64,000 nucleotides of DNA from Acetobacter orleanensis (lineage in GTDB: Bacteria; Pseudomonadota; Alphaproteobacteria; Acetobacterales; Acetobacteraceae): the NCBI RefSeq assembly GCF_001581005.1, contig NZ_LHZV01000060.1:1-64000 (forward strand), written 5' to 3'. This document shows, one piece after another, positions 1-8,999 of this stretch. Below the pieces are notes generated by a model. That model saw only the letters and a list, made by a program, of their open reading frames with translations, did no database searches and was not told where the DNA came from. Position 1 is the stretch's first letter; each line of letters opens with the position of its first letter. The translations under genes were made by a program, and so were the position numbers.

Positions 1-447
1 CTGGCGGGGGAGCATGTTGATGGTGTGTGGCAGGTGTGGGCCTTTGCGCAGATTGCATATGCCACAAGCTGTTACGACATTTTCCCATGTGGTGCGCCCG
101 CCCTTGCAGCGGGGAATGACGTGGTCAAACGTCAGGTCCTGCGTGGGGAGTTGGTCTCCGCAATACTGGCAGGAGAAATTGTCGCGCAGGAAGACATTAA
201 AGCGGGTGAAGGCAGGCTTGCGGGCGGAGGGCACATAGTCTTTCAGCGCGATTACACTGGGCAGGCGGAAAGTCTGGTGGGGGGAATGGACTTCGGCATC
301 ATATTCACTCAACACGGAAACGCGGTCGAGGCAGACAGCCTTAATCGTATCCTGCCAAGACCAGAGTGAGAGCGGAAAGTAGGACAACGGACGAAAATCC
401 GCATTCAACACCAGAGCAGGAAAATTTATCGTACTGCCGTCAGCCAA
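1..447 (-). CDS. HNH endonuclease (3' end outside the window)
   Basis: The minus-strand frame is open from 447 to the window edge, 149 codons, so the C-terminus is missing. It reads MADGSTINFPALVLNADFRP at the start and later carries a Cys-x-x-Cys knuckle (FSCQYCG), then FDHVIPRCKGG, TWENVV and CGICNLRKG. This is the CxxC / DHxxP / N / CxxC layout of zinc-supported HNH nucleases. The start is TTG at 447, chosen because an excellent Shine-Dalgarno (AAGGAGG) sits six bases upstream and no ATG fits. Small HNH proteins of this type are widespread single genes in Alphaproteobacteria. Their biological target is not established and nothing beside it suggests a restriction system. It is divergent from gluQ. 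Confidence 0.85.
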   Translation of the reverse strand, partial: MADGSTINFPALVLNADFRPLSYFPLSLWSWQDTIKAVCLDRVSVLSEYDAEVHSPHQTFRLPSVIALKDYVPSARKPAFTRFNVFLRDNFSCQYCGDQLPTQDLTFDHVIPRCKGGRTTWENVVTACGICNLRKGPHLPHTINMLPRQ

Positions 448-676
448 GACGCGCCTCCTTGGTGTAGGTGAGGGCGCAGCTTCCAGAACTGGCGTAAAAA
501 ACTCGTAGCAAAACGCCGTCAGAAGTGCGTCGTCGAGATCCGTGTTGTTGTGAGTATTGCAGATAGGCGGGTTTGCCGCAAGAAATGGCCTAAGTATTTA
601 ACAAAACAGTATTATTGTGATTTTGGGAGCATGTTATGACTGCTGTTCTCGTCTGCGGCACCCTATGGGGCACCCC
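448..676. other. Intergenic region between divergent HNH and gluQ genes
   Basis: These 229 bases hold no convincing ORF. They must carry promoters for both neighbours. The part around 590-625 is AT-rich, but I see no well-spaced -35/-10 pair I would defend. Confidence 0.5.
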
Positions 677-1561
677 ATGACGGAGTCTTCATGGGTGACC
701 CGCTTTGCCCCCAGCCCGACGGGCTTCCTGCATTTGGGACATGTGGCGTCCGCTCTTGCTGGGTGGACGCAGCAGGGGCCGCACGGCCTGTGGTTGGTGC
801 GGATGGAGGATATTGACCCCCAACGCTGCCGGGAGCGTTACGCGACAGCCTTGCTGGACGATCTGGCGTGGCTTGGCCTGCATTCTGCCCGACCTGTCCT
901 GCGGCAGTCCGCCAATATGTCTGCCTACCGCGCAACATTGGAGCGACTGGACCAGATGGGTGTGCTGTATCCGTGCTTCTGCACCCGTGCCGATATTGCG
1001 CGGGAAGCTGCTGGCATGATGTCGGCCCCACACGCCGCACCGGATGGCAGCCTGCGTTATCCCGGCACCTGTCGGCATTTGCCGCCCGAAGTCCGCGCTG
1101 CCACCCTTGCTGAAGGAAAGCCGCATGTGCTGCGGCTGGATATGCAAAAGGCACTGGACCATATCAGAGCACACACACCAGATGTCTGGCCCCTGAGTTA
1201 TGAGGACCGGGAGCATGGAACAGTAATATGCCAACCCGACCTGTTTGGGGATGTCGTGCTGGCCAGACGGGATGTGCCAGCCTCTTACCATCTCTGCGTG
1301 ACGCATGATGATGCCGCGCAGGGTATTACACTGGTTACACGCGGGGAGGATCTGCGCCCGGCTACGGACCTGCATCGGCTGATACAGGCGCTCATGGGCT
1401 GGCCTGCGCCGACTTATCAGTTTCATCCACTTTTATGTGATGCCGAAGGGCGGCGTCTTTCCAAGCGTGACGGTGCCAAAGCGGTGCGCGTCCTGCGGGA
1501 GGCAGGGGTATCACCGGAAGAGGTCAGACGGGCTGCTGGCTATCCCGATGTTATGGGGTGA
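677..1561 (+). CDS. gluQ: Glutamyl-Q tRNA(Asp) synthetase
   Basis: A 294-residue truncated paralogue of glutamyl-tRNA synthetase without an anticodon-binding domain, the usual length for GluQRS. It attaches glutamate to the queuosine base at position 34 of tRNA-Asp. It shows the Rossmann start RFAPSPTGFLHLGH with the HIGH-like HLGH at residues 19-22, and a KMSKS-like RLSKRDG near residue 264. It keeps the family's zinc ligands as CFC plus a downstream YPGTC. The ATG at 677 aligns with the family start. In-frame ATGs at 665 and GTGs or ATGs further up are possible but add unconserved residues. The full-length GluRS paralogue (gltX) is elsewhere in the window at 47324-48655. Confidence 0.93.
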   Translation: MTESSWVTRFAPSPTGFLHLGHVASALAGWTQQGPHGLWLVRMEDIDPQRCRERYATALLDDLAWLGLHSARPVLRQSANMSAYRATLERLDQMGVLYPCFCTRADIAREAAGMMSAPHAAPDGSLRYPGTCRHLPPEVRAATLAEGKPHVLRLDMQKALDHIRAHTPDVWPLSYEDREHGTVICQPDLFGDVVLARRDVPASYHLCVTHDDAAQGITLVTRGEDLRPATDLHRLIQALMGWPAPTYQFHPLLCDAEGRRLSKRDGAKAVRVLREAGVSPEEVRRAAGYPDVMG

Positions 1562-1592
1562 ACCCTGCGGGCTTTGCACTGGTCATTTTTAA

Positions 1593-2957
<1,365 letters not shown>

Positions 2958-2961
2958 GAGT

Positions 2962-4167
2962 ATGGTGCGGTCTTTCGCGCGTCGGCTGGAGGGGCTGCCT
3001 GCCCCCGCCACCATTGAGATGGCACGCCGTGCCCGTGCGCTGCGCGCGGAAGGCAAGCCAGTTATTTCTCTGGCGCTGGGGGAACCAGATTTCCCAACAC
3101 CTCCGGCCGTGGTGGAGGCCGCGCATGCCGCCGCTCTGGCAGGGCAGACCAAATATCCGCCCGTGGACGGCACACCGGCACTGAAAGCCGCCATTGCCCG
3201 CAAATTCGCGCGGGACAACGGGCTGGACTACGCGCCGGATGAAATCATGGCGTCCAATGGCGGCAAGCAGGTGATTTTCAATGCCTTTATGGCAACGCTG
3301 AACCCCGGTGATGAAGTGGTTGTGCCCGCTCCCTACTGGGTCAGCTATCCGTTGATTGCCCGCATGTTCGGCGGTGTACCGGTTGTGGTGCGGTGCCATG
3401 AGGAAGATGGCTTTAAGCTGAAGGCGGATGCTCTTGCCGCAGCCCTCACGCCAAAATCCCGCTGGCTTGTGCTGAACTTCCCCAATAACCCGACCGGGGC
3501 CGTGATGACGGCGCAGGAGTTGGAGACGATTGCCGAAATCGTGCGGCAATATCCAGACCTTTGGGTGTTGTCAGACGAGATTTACGAACATCTGGTGTTT
3601 GACGGTGTAAAATCCGCCTCTCTGGCCGCCATCGCGCCGGACCTGAAAGAGCGGATTATCACGCTGAATGGTGTGTCCAAAGCCTATGCCATGACGGGCT
3701 GGCGCGTGGGGTTTGCGGGCGGCCCGAAAGACTTGATTGCCGCCATGCGCAGTGTTCAGGGTAATTCCACATCCGGCATCTGCACCATTGCGCAGGCGGC
3801 TGCGGCGGCTGCACTAGATGGTCCGGTTGATCTGGTGCAGGAAATGGCTGCAACCTATGGCCGCCGCAGGCAGATGGTGGTGGATGCGCTGTGCCGTATT
3901 CCCGGTCTGACCTGTGCCATGCCGGAGGGCGCTTTTTATGCCTATCCCGGGGTCGCGGGGTGCCTTGGGCGCACAAGTGCCGGAGGGGTGCGGCTGGAAA
4001 CAGATCAGGATTTTGCACTGGCTTTTCTGGAAGAAGAGTATGTTGCCACGGTGCCGGGCAGCGCGTTTGGGCAGTCCCCTTATCTACGCCTTTCCTGCGC
4101 CACGGGTGAGGCAGACCTGATGGAAGCCTGCCAGCGTCTGGCGCGGTTTGTCGGCAATCTGCACTGA
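2962..4167 (+). CDS. Class I pyridoxal-phosphate aminotransferase, aspartate aminotransferase type (copy 2)
   Basis: 401 residues, collinear with the preceding gene: ALGEPDFPTP, NGGKQ, NFPNNPTG and PLP Lys240 in [12 protein letters not shown]. The two clearly arose by tandem duplication but differ throughout, so the duplication is old. It starts four bases after copy 1 stops, implying one operon. Differences around the substrate pocket (for example NSPCNPTG versus NFPNNPTG) suggest divided roles, but I cannot say which copy handles aspartate, an aromatic acid or another substrate. Confidence 0.88.
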   Translation: MVRSFARRLEGLPAPATIEMARRARALRAEGKPVISLALGEPDFPTPPAVVEAAHAAALAGQTKYPPVDGTPALKAAIARKFARDNGLDYAPDEIMASNGGKQVIFNAFMATLNPGDEVVVPAPYWVSYPLIARMFGGVPVVVRCHEEDGFKLKADALAAALTPKSRWLVLNFPNNPTGAVMTAQELETIAEIVRQYPDLWVLSDEIYEHLVFDGVKSASLAAIAPDLKERIITLNGVSKAYAMTGWRVGFAGGPKDLIAAMRSVQGNSTSGICTIAQAAAAAALDGPVDLVQEMAATYGRRRQMVVDALCRIPGLTCAMPEGAFYAYPGVAGCLGRTSAGGVRLETDQDFALAFLEEEYVATVPGSAFGQSPYLRLSCATGEADLMEACQRLARFVGNLH

Positions 4168-4328
4168 CAAGAGACGTGTGCTCTGAAGGCCGGCTGTTTA
4201 AACTCGGCAGGCTTTTCAGAATGTAAAAGGTCAGGCGGCAGACGTGCGTTTCTCGGGTGCGTCTGTGCAGGCTTAGGCACAGAGTGTTGTGTAGCCCGCG
4301 TGGTTTGGCTGGGCTTGTCGTGCGGCGG

Positions 4329-4898
4329 TCAGGATGAGACCGTACGCACAAAGCGCAGGATTTTCCGGCCGTCGTTCAGATACGCGTAATTCTGGGCGCT
4401 GTTATAAATTGTAAAATCGTTGGACTGCACAAGCTGGGTTTCCGCATCGAACTCAAGCGTGAGAGTCCCTTCCAGCACAAAAATCATTTCGTGCCAGCCT
4501 TCCGGGTCTGGTTCCGCCCTATAGCGTTCCCCCGGCGCGAGGGACCACAGCCAGAGCTGTGTATCATGTCGGGCAGGGGCCGCACCCAGAAGGGTCGCCT
4601 TGCTGGCATCGGCCTTACCGCGCCACATGATTTCTTCAATGCGGCGTAATTCCCGTTCCGGATTGCTGACCAGTTTGAGAAAAGTGGTGTCCAGTGCTTC
4701 GGCCAGCCGGTCCAGACTGCCTAGACTGATATTGGCATTTCCGGCTTCCAGACTCACAATCATACGGCGACTGATGCCCGAAGCACTGGCCAGTGCTTCC
4801 TGACTCAAACCGGCCTCCTTGCGCAGGCGGCGCAGGTTTGTTCCCACATACTTTAAAACATCAGATCGTGGGGGTTGATTGTGCATTATAGTGCTCAT
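4329..4898 (-). CDS. XRE-family transcriptional regulator with C-terminal cupin domain
   Basis: 189 residues. Residues about 15-70 form a helix-turn-helix of the XRE/Cro type (LRRLRKEAGLSQEALA, then SGISRRMIVSLEAGNANIS). Residues about 105-185 form a small cupin barrel (WHEMIFVLEGTLTLEFD), the usual ligand-sensing half of such regulators. It is divergent from the EamA exporter with only 14 bases between the start codons, so it most likely regulates that exporter and itself. An alternative ATG at 4886 gives 185 residues, and neither start has a good ribosome-binding site. The ligand is unknown. Cupin-XRE regulators often sense small amino acid or polyamine-like compounds, but that is only a family tendency. 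Confidence 0.85.
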   Translation of the reverse strand: MSTIMHNQPPRSDVLKYVGTNLRRLRKEAGLSQEALASASGISRRMIVSLEAGNANISLGSLDRLAEALDTTFLKLVSNPERELRRIEEIMWRGKADASKATLLGAAPARHDTQLWLWSLAPGERYRAEPDPEGWHEMIFVLEGTLTLEFDAETQLVQSNDFTIYNSAQNYAYLNDGRKILRFVRTVSS

Positions 4899-4903
4899 AT
4901 ACG
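4875..4903 (+). promoter_or_regulatory. Candidate promoter for the EamA exporter, possibly giving a leaderless mRNA
   Basis: TTGATT at 4875-4880 and TATACG at 4898-4903 are 17 bases apart. This would start transcription near 4910, three bases before the exporter ATG at 4913, which has no Shine-Dalgarno. The element overlaps the 5' end of the divergent regulator. Confidence 0.3.
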
Positions 4904-4912
4904 CTGTTAAGT

Positions 4913-5827
4913 ATGATCCAGACTCCACCCGCCTCAGGCTCTCATACCAAGTTCCTGTCAAAGCAGGAGATCATCCTTGTTTTGATCACCATGCTGTGGG
5001 GGGCAACGTTCCTTATCATCCATCATACCATGGAGCATACGGGGCCGCTGTTTTTTGTGGGGGTACGGTTTATCACGGCAGGGTTGATGTCTCTGTTGCT
5101 GTTCAGAAAATCCCTTGCCGGGATGACGCGATATGAGCTGAAAGCAGGGAGCCTGATCGGGGTTGGGGTCTTTCTGGGCTATACGTTCCAGACATTGGGA
5201 CTGAAAACAATTTCCAGCAGCCAGTCTGCCTTTATCACGGCGCTGTATGTCCCCATGGTGCCGTTTCTCCAATGGGCAGTGCTCCGGCGCAGACCGCATA
5301 TGATGAGCTGGGTTGGCGTTCTGATTGCCTTTATAGGGCTGATTTGCCTGACGGGACCGGAAGCGGCCAGTGGTCTCAGCCTCAGCCGCGGCGAAGTTGC
5401 AACCCTACTGGGAGCGTTCTCTATCGCCGGAGAGATTATTCTCATCAGTCGCTACGCGCTGCGGGTCGATAGCCGCCGGGTGACTATTGTGCAGTTGCTG
5501 GTCGCTGGCCTTCTGGCACTGGCTTTTATGCCGATAGCCGGGGAGTCTGTTCCTGCATTTTCGTGGGTTTGGGTCGCGTCTGGCGTCGGGCTTGGGGTGA
5601 TGAGTGCGATTATCCAGTTCGCCATGAACTGGGCACAGAAAACCATTTCCGCCACCCGGGCGACGGTTATTTACGCGGGCGAGCCTGTCTGGGCTGGCCT
5701 TGTGGGGCGTCTTGCCGGAGAGCGCCTGCCGCCGCTAGCCATAGCAGGGGCTGGGCTGATTGTGCTGGGTGTTCTGGCAAGTGAAATCCGATTGCCACGC
5801 AAAAAGAAAATGCAAGAAAACTCCTGA
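4913..5827 (+). CDS. EamA/DMT-superfamily transporter
   Basis: 304 residues with ten predicted hydrophobic helices in two EamA repeats. The first repeat begins EIILVLITMLWGATFLI, and the second starts near GEVATLLGAFSIAGEII. The motif LWGATF in helix 1 and the paired helix near residue 265 (TRATVIYAGEPVWAGLVG) are characteristic of drug/metabolite exporters. It is an inner-membrane carrier, usually an exporter of amino acids or related metabolites. The ATG at 4913 lacks a ribosome-binding site. It is paired divergently with the XRE-cupin regulator and ends 55 bases from the convergent binding-protein gene. Substrate unknown. Confidence 0.88.
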   Translation: MIQTPPASGSHTKFLSKQEIILVLITMLWGATFLIIHHTMEHTGPLFFVGVRFITAGLMSLLLFRKSLAGMTRYELKAGSLIGVGVFLGYTFQTLGLKTISSSQSAFITALYVPMVPFLQWAVLRRRPHMMSWVGVLIAFIGLICLTGPEAASGLSLSRGEVATLLGAFSIAGEIILISRYALRVDSRRVTIVQLLVAGLLALAFMPIAGESVPAFSWVWVASGVGLGVMSAIIQFAMNWAQKTISATRATVIYAGEPVWAGLVGRLAGERLPPLAIAGAGLIVLGVLASEIRLPRKKKMQENS

Positions 5828-5882
5828 TTTTTTGCAAAAGAAGAGTATCAGGAAATAGACATAGACAATCTGAAGGATGCGT

Positions 5883-6929
5883 TTAGCCGCTCAGGACATT
5901 TCGGGTTGTGCGTTTGGCAATGGTGGAGGCTGCTTCCGTATCTGGTAGCAAGCCGATCAGTTGCAGTTCATCACAATACTGGGCGATCTGGTCACGCAGA
6001 AGGTGGCCTGTAACCGGGTTGATAGCAGGTTGATGCCGCAGCATGGCGCGCATGGTGTCTGCACTGACTTCTGAAGTATCGTCAGCGACGAGTGTCGCAG
6101 CTTCATCCCGGTGTTGGTTCGCCCATTTTGCAGCGTCCCGCAGGGCAAGGGTGAGGGCTGTTGCGGCATCCGGGTCTGCGTCCAGCGCCGTGTGGGCAGC
6201 ACCGAGGACCAGACTGGTGCGGTCTGCATAATGGCCGGTTGTGCTGCCTACCAGTTCAGAAAATAGGTCCGCGTGGCTGTTCAGGAGTTGCCATGCCAAG
6301 GGGTCATGCGCAACGAGGGCATCAATCGTGCGGGCGCGGGCGGCATCGACCACATTGTCCGCGGGCATATCGGTCCATGTAATGCCGTCCATGGCGTTAA
6401 TGCCCTTACGACGCATCATGATGGCAAAGAAAAACTTATCTGCCGCATTTTTATCCGGGACGGCGACCCTGCGGCCGACAAGTTGGTCCAGCCGGGTAAT
6501 ATTGGCGTCTCTGCGGACCAGCAGGCGGAACGCGCCGGGCTGAATACCCAGCACAAGGCTGGCGGGCAGGCCACCATAGAGGCGTGGCAACCATGTGAGG
6601 GCCGGGGCAACGGCATACTCCCCTTTGCCTGCGGCCAAGGCGTCCAGCGCCTCATTCCCGTTTTGTGGCGAGGGTATCGTGTCCACATCCAGACTGTAGC
6701 GGGTAAAAAAATCTTTCTGATACGCTACGGCCAGTACAGGCGCTGTTTCCGCATTTGCCCAGATCAGCCTGAGCTTACGATACTGGCCATCTGGCTGCTT
6801 GCGGGGGCGATGTGTATGGGCGTGATGTTCAAACGCACTCACCGCTCCGGCCACGGCCAGTCCGGCAAAGCCTGTCAGCACCAGTCTGCGGCGAAAAGCT
6901 GTGTCGGATGATGGTCCTTGTGCGCTCAT
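5883..6929 (-). CDS. NMT1/SsuA-type ABC transporter substrate-binding protein with twin-arginine signal
   Basis: 348 residues. The N-terminus holds FRRRLVLTGFAGLAVAGAVS, a signal with consecutive arginines before a hydrophobic stretch, so Tat export to the periplasm is likely. The mature part has the periplasmic-binding fold of the NMT1/THI5-SsuA-NrtA family (LRLIWANAETAPVLAVAYQKDFF, then DALAAGKGEYAVAP and LDQLVGRRVAVP). Such proteins bind sulfonates, nitrate, pyrimidines or similar compounds. No permease or ATPase gene lies beside it, so its partner must be elsewhere. AAGGCAG upstream of 6929 supports the start. The ligand cannot be assigned. Confidence 0.78.
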   Translation of the reverse strand: MSAQGPSSDTAFRRRLVLTGFAGLAVAGAVSAFEHHAHTHRPRKQPDGQYRKLRLIWANAETAPVLAVAYQKDFFTRYSLDVDTIPSPQNGNEALDALAAGKGEYAVAPALTWLPRLYGGLPASLVLGIQPGAFRLLVRRDANITRLDQLVGRRVAVPDKNAADKFFFAIMMRRKGINAMDGITWTDMPADNVVDAARARTIDALVAHDPLAWQLLNSHADLFSELVGSTTGHYADRTSLVLGAAHTALDADPDAATALTLALRDAAKWANQHRDEAATLVADDTSEVSADTMRAMLRHQPAINPVTGHLLRDQIAQYCDELQLIGLLPDTEAASTIAKRTTRNVLSG

Positions 6930-6997
6930 GTTTCTGCCTTACCACAAGGGGGGTTACGCGTCGTCTGCTCATAAAAACACGAAACACAAAAAAAATG

Positions 6998-7022
6998 AAA
7001 AAAGGGGGTTTACGCCTCCCCC
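6998..7022 (-). terminator. Hairpin plus T-run upstream of the binding-protein gene
   Basis: Read on the minus strand, GGGGG, a nine-base loop and CCCCC are followed by TTTTTT. It looks like an intrinsic terminator, but it lies about 70 bases upstream of the gene at 6929 rather than after a minus-strand gene. It could be an attenuator in that gene's leader, or it may shield the gene from antisense transcription across the tRNA. Confidence 0.3.
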
Positions 7023-7050
7023 GGAACACGGTTATACGATGCCTCGCTGA

Positions 7051-7126
7051 TCCCGAATAGCTCAGTTGGTAGAGCAAGCGACTGTTAATCGCTGGGTCGT
7101 AGGTTCGAGTCCTACTTCGGGAGCCA
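7051..7126 (+). tRNA. tRNA-Asn (anticodon GTT)
   Basis: The acceptor stem TCCCGAA (7051-7057) pairs with TTCGGGA (7116-7122), followed by discriminator G and an encoded CCA at 7124-7126. The D-arm carries AGCTCAGTTGGTAGAGC. The anticodon stem is AGCGA/TCGCT with loop CTGTTAA, giving GTT at 7084-7086. The T-arm reads GTAGGTTCGAGTCCTAC. It is followed directly by an AT-rich accessory stretch, a common place for integration, but I found no repeated copy of its 3' end downstream. Confidence 0.97.
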
Positions 7127-7151
7127 GCCTTTCCTTTTCAAATATAAAATA

Positions 7152-7198
7152 GCTCTCAAGCGTAGCATGTCATTGCTTCGTTGTGTCGCCTTGAGAGC
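7152..7198. repeat. 9-bp inverted repeat downstream of tRNA-Asn
   Basis: GCTCTCAAG (7152-7160) and CTTGAGAGC (7190-7198) are perfect inverse copies 29 bases apart. No T-run follows, so it is not a standard terminator. It may be a processing or recombination element or chance. Confidence 0.4.
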
Positions 7199-7304
7199 CA
7201 TCAAACACAGATTACGTTGCATTTTTTCGCGTTTTGCGTCTGGCACATGCGCGTTGTGTGCCTAGTGCTGTGCTTAAGGTATGGTTCCAGAAGAAAATTC
7301 GCCT

Positions 7305-7332
7305 TTGCCATTAGACGAAAAATCTATATAGT
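7305..7332 (+). promoter_or_regulatory. Candidate sigma-70-like promoter
   Basis: TTGCCA at 7305-7310 and TATAGT at 7327-7332 have 16 bases between them. It would point toward the small membrane-protein gene at 7482, leaving a leader of roughly 140 bases. The AT-rich context makes chance matches likely. Confidence 0.3.
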
Positions 7333-7481
7333 TTTCTAATCAAAACGAAATTTGTTGGTTCAGCTATTATTGCCGAAATTTTCGGATTTATAAGGGTATT
7401 AACATGCCTATAAATACGTTTCAGATTTTGATTATTGTTTTGTTTACATAGTTTTTTTATTCCACACTGCTCAGTTTCGTT

Positions 7482-7703
7482 TTGAAAAAAACGCCTCTAC
7501 GGGAAGCTTTTTCCGTCAATCTGGTTTTGGGGTTTAGTTGGGTAGGCTGGCTTTCAGCTATTGCGTGGTGCGCGACGGGAGATCAGTCCAAAATCAAGAG
7601 AAAAATCAAATCCCGTTCAATACCCATGCAGATCATGCTTCTTACTCTGGTGTTTGGTGCAGAACTAGCTTTGATTTATGGAATGGCCAGACATTTTTCG
7701 TAG
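7482..7703 (+). CDS. Small membrane protein resembling the superinfection-immunity (Imm) family
   Basis: 73 residues. The stretch SVNLVLGFSWVGWLSAIAW matches the signature of the phage superinfection-immunity family (typically lNlxLGWTxxGWxxALxW) and forms the first membrane helix. A basic loop (KIKRKIKSR) and a second helix (IMLLTLVFGAELALIYGMA) follow. Classical members have a helix before the GW motif. Here the frame opens just before the motif, with only TTG at 7482 (or CTG at 7467) available and no clear ribosome-binding site, so it may be N-terminally shortened. In phage T4 the family blocks DNA injection by superinfecting phage. Whether this gene does so is untested. Confidence 0.55.
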   Translation: MKKTPLREAFSVNLVLGFSWVGWLSAIAWCATGDQSKIKRKIKSRSIPMQIMLLTLVFGAELALIYGMARHFS

Positions 7704-8183
7704 GGTTCTTTGTAAGGCCGTATTGAATTCATTGCGTGTAAGACAGTAATTTTGGTGTTTCTGTTACACGGGTGGCGGAATGTACCGGTCCAGCCGCCGT
7801 TCCTTGTTCGGTTCAAACCAAGCATATCACTGTATGTCTGCCAGAAAACCGGCACGGGCAACCACCAAGAATATTGGATTGCGCCCTAGCCGCAGATGAA
7901 AATTTTCTATAAGCGTATGTTTTTACAATAATTTTCTAAAAACACGAATGTATTTAAGTTGTTATAAATATTGAGATCTATAGTGATGTATTGCGCGAAT
8001 AACAGAGCAGTTTTTGTTTGCAAAAACCTGTCTTTTATCATGCAGAAAGCAGGTTCTTTTATCTTCGAGAAATGAAAATTATAGAGGGTTGGCCGCCTAC
8101 TGACGTGGTAAGGCGGAAGTGCGCATAAGCATGCAGACTATGGAAAAGGGGCGCAAGAAGTGCGCAATGTGCGTAACGATGCG
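7704..8183. other. AT-rich stretch without genes, upstream of the recombinase 3' end
   Basis: No ORF here is supportable. Visible structures are a hairpin with AACCTG at 8025-8030 and CAGGTT at 8050-8055 followed by TCTTTTAT (possibly a rho-independent terminator), and short repeats of the type TGCGCA around 8120-8170. The composition matches the rest of the accessory stretch. Confidence 0.45.
8025..8063 (+). terminator. Possible rho-independent terminator
   Basis: AACCTG-T-CTTT can pair with GAAAG-CAGGTT across a short loop, and a T-rich tail follows. It could end a transcript from the 7482 gene, more than 300 bases upstream. The stem is weak. Confidence 0.3.
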
Positions 8184-8804
8184 TTATTTTGAACGTTTCC
8201 GTTTGGTTTTTTTTGAAGAATGACAGTGGCTGTCTTTTCCACGAGCAATTCGTGAAACAGTGCTGTTACAGATGCCAAGGTCCGTGGCAATAGCTTGGAG
8301 TGTCTCTCCATTTTGCCTTCGGTCGATTATTTCTTGCCGTTGCTCATCGGTTATCTGGCGTGGTCGACCCATGCGCTTTCCTTGCGCCATGGCGCGAACG
8401 CGTCCTTCTGTTGTGCGTGTACGGATGAGGTCACGCTCTACATCCGCAAGGCCGCCAAGGACTGCAAGCATCAGCCTGCCTGTACTTGTGCTCGTGTCAG
8501 TCCATGGTTCGGCCATAGAATAAAACAACGCCTTTTTGTCGGTAATCGTTTTAACGATAGAGAATAGGTCAAATGTACTGCGTGCCAGACGATCAAGCCT
8601 CGTTACCACTACGGTCTGACCGGGCTTGAGGCTGGCAAGGAGTCTGCGAAGCTCAGGACGCTCAGCGTCGGCCCCGCTGGCCTTTTCGCGATAGATACGG
8701 CGACATCCGAATTCCTTGAGTGTGTTGAGTTGAAGTTCCAGAGTCTGCCCGGTTGTACTAACGCGGGCATAGCCGACTTTGCGACGTGTGATGCAGGTGT
8801 TCAT
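8184..8804 (-). CDS. Serine recombinase of the resolvase/invertase family
   Basis: 206 residues, the usual length of small resolvases and invertases. The N-terminal catalytic domain begins KVGYARVSTTGQTLELQ with the nucleophilic serine in ARVST. It continues with VVVTRLDRLARST (the Arg-rich active-site helix) and GRLMLAVLGGLADVERDLIRTRT (the long E helix). Residues about 145-190 form the DNA-binding helix-turn-helix (GETLQAIATDLGICNSTVSRI). A short basic tail (KKTKRKRSK) ends it. AGGGG just before the ATG at 8804 is a good ribosome-binding site. It faces away from the Hint-domain gene, and the 195 bases between them carry a perfect 14-bp inverted repeat that may be its recombination site. No transposase accompanies it, so it is not an obvious Tn3 element. 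Confidence 0.92.
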   Translation of the reverse strand: MNTCITRRKVGYARVSTTGQTLELQLNTLKEFGCRRIYREKASGADAERPELRRLLASLKPGQTVVVTRLDRLARSTFDLFSIVKTITDKKALFYSMAEPWTDTSTSTGRLMLAVLGGLADVERDLIRTRTTEGRVRAMAQGKRMGRPRQITDEQRQEIIDRRQNGETLQAIATDLGICNSTVSRIARGKDSHCHSSKKTKRKRSK

Positions 8805-8849
8805 TCACCCCTAATGAGCTGAAAATGCTTAAGAGTTGCTTGATAAAGT

Positions 8850-8989
8850 CTTGATTTGCGCAAGGCATAAAGCTTCGCCTTGCAAAGAGTTAACGAACCG
8901 TAAAAGTGTCTACACACCAAATATTGTTAACGCAAGAAAAACATACAGCATCAAAAAAGACACACTTCCAGTTTTTTGCGCAAATCAAG
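8850..8989. repeat. Perfect 14-bp inverted repeat flanking a 112-bp spacer: candidate invertible or res site
   Basis: CTTGATTTGCGCAA at 8850-8863 recurs as its exact reverse complement at 8976-8989. Each arm contains the palindrome TTGCGCAA, so each arm is also a two-fold symmetric site of the type a recombinase dimer binds. Within the spacer, GCAAGGC (8860-8866) and GCCTTGC (8877-8883) form a second inverted pair, and GTTAACG occurs twice (8889-8895, 8926-8932). The block sits between the divergent serine recombinase and Hint-domain genes. The right arm ends 10 bases before the Hint start and includes the AAGG of its ribosome-binding site. It could be an invertible promoter or a resolvase res/operator region. 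Confidence 0.55.
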
Positions 8990-8999
8990 GATTGGGAAA

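Larger units (their letters stand above)
7127..7481. other. AT-rich gene-free stretch after tRNA-Asn
   Basis: No supportable ORF. The base composition is visibly more AT-rich than the flanking core genes. It contains a 9-bp perfect inverted repeat (GCTCTCAAG at 7152-7160 and CTTGAGAGC at 7190-7198) and a candidate promoter at 7305-7332. The composition and position suggest horizontally acquired DNA. Confidence 0.5.

Noticed and set aside
25-369. Plus-strand frame in the first 370 bases
   Set aside because: It is the reverse of the HNH endonuclease gene, which has conserved motifs and a strong ribosome-binding site.
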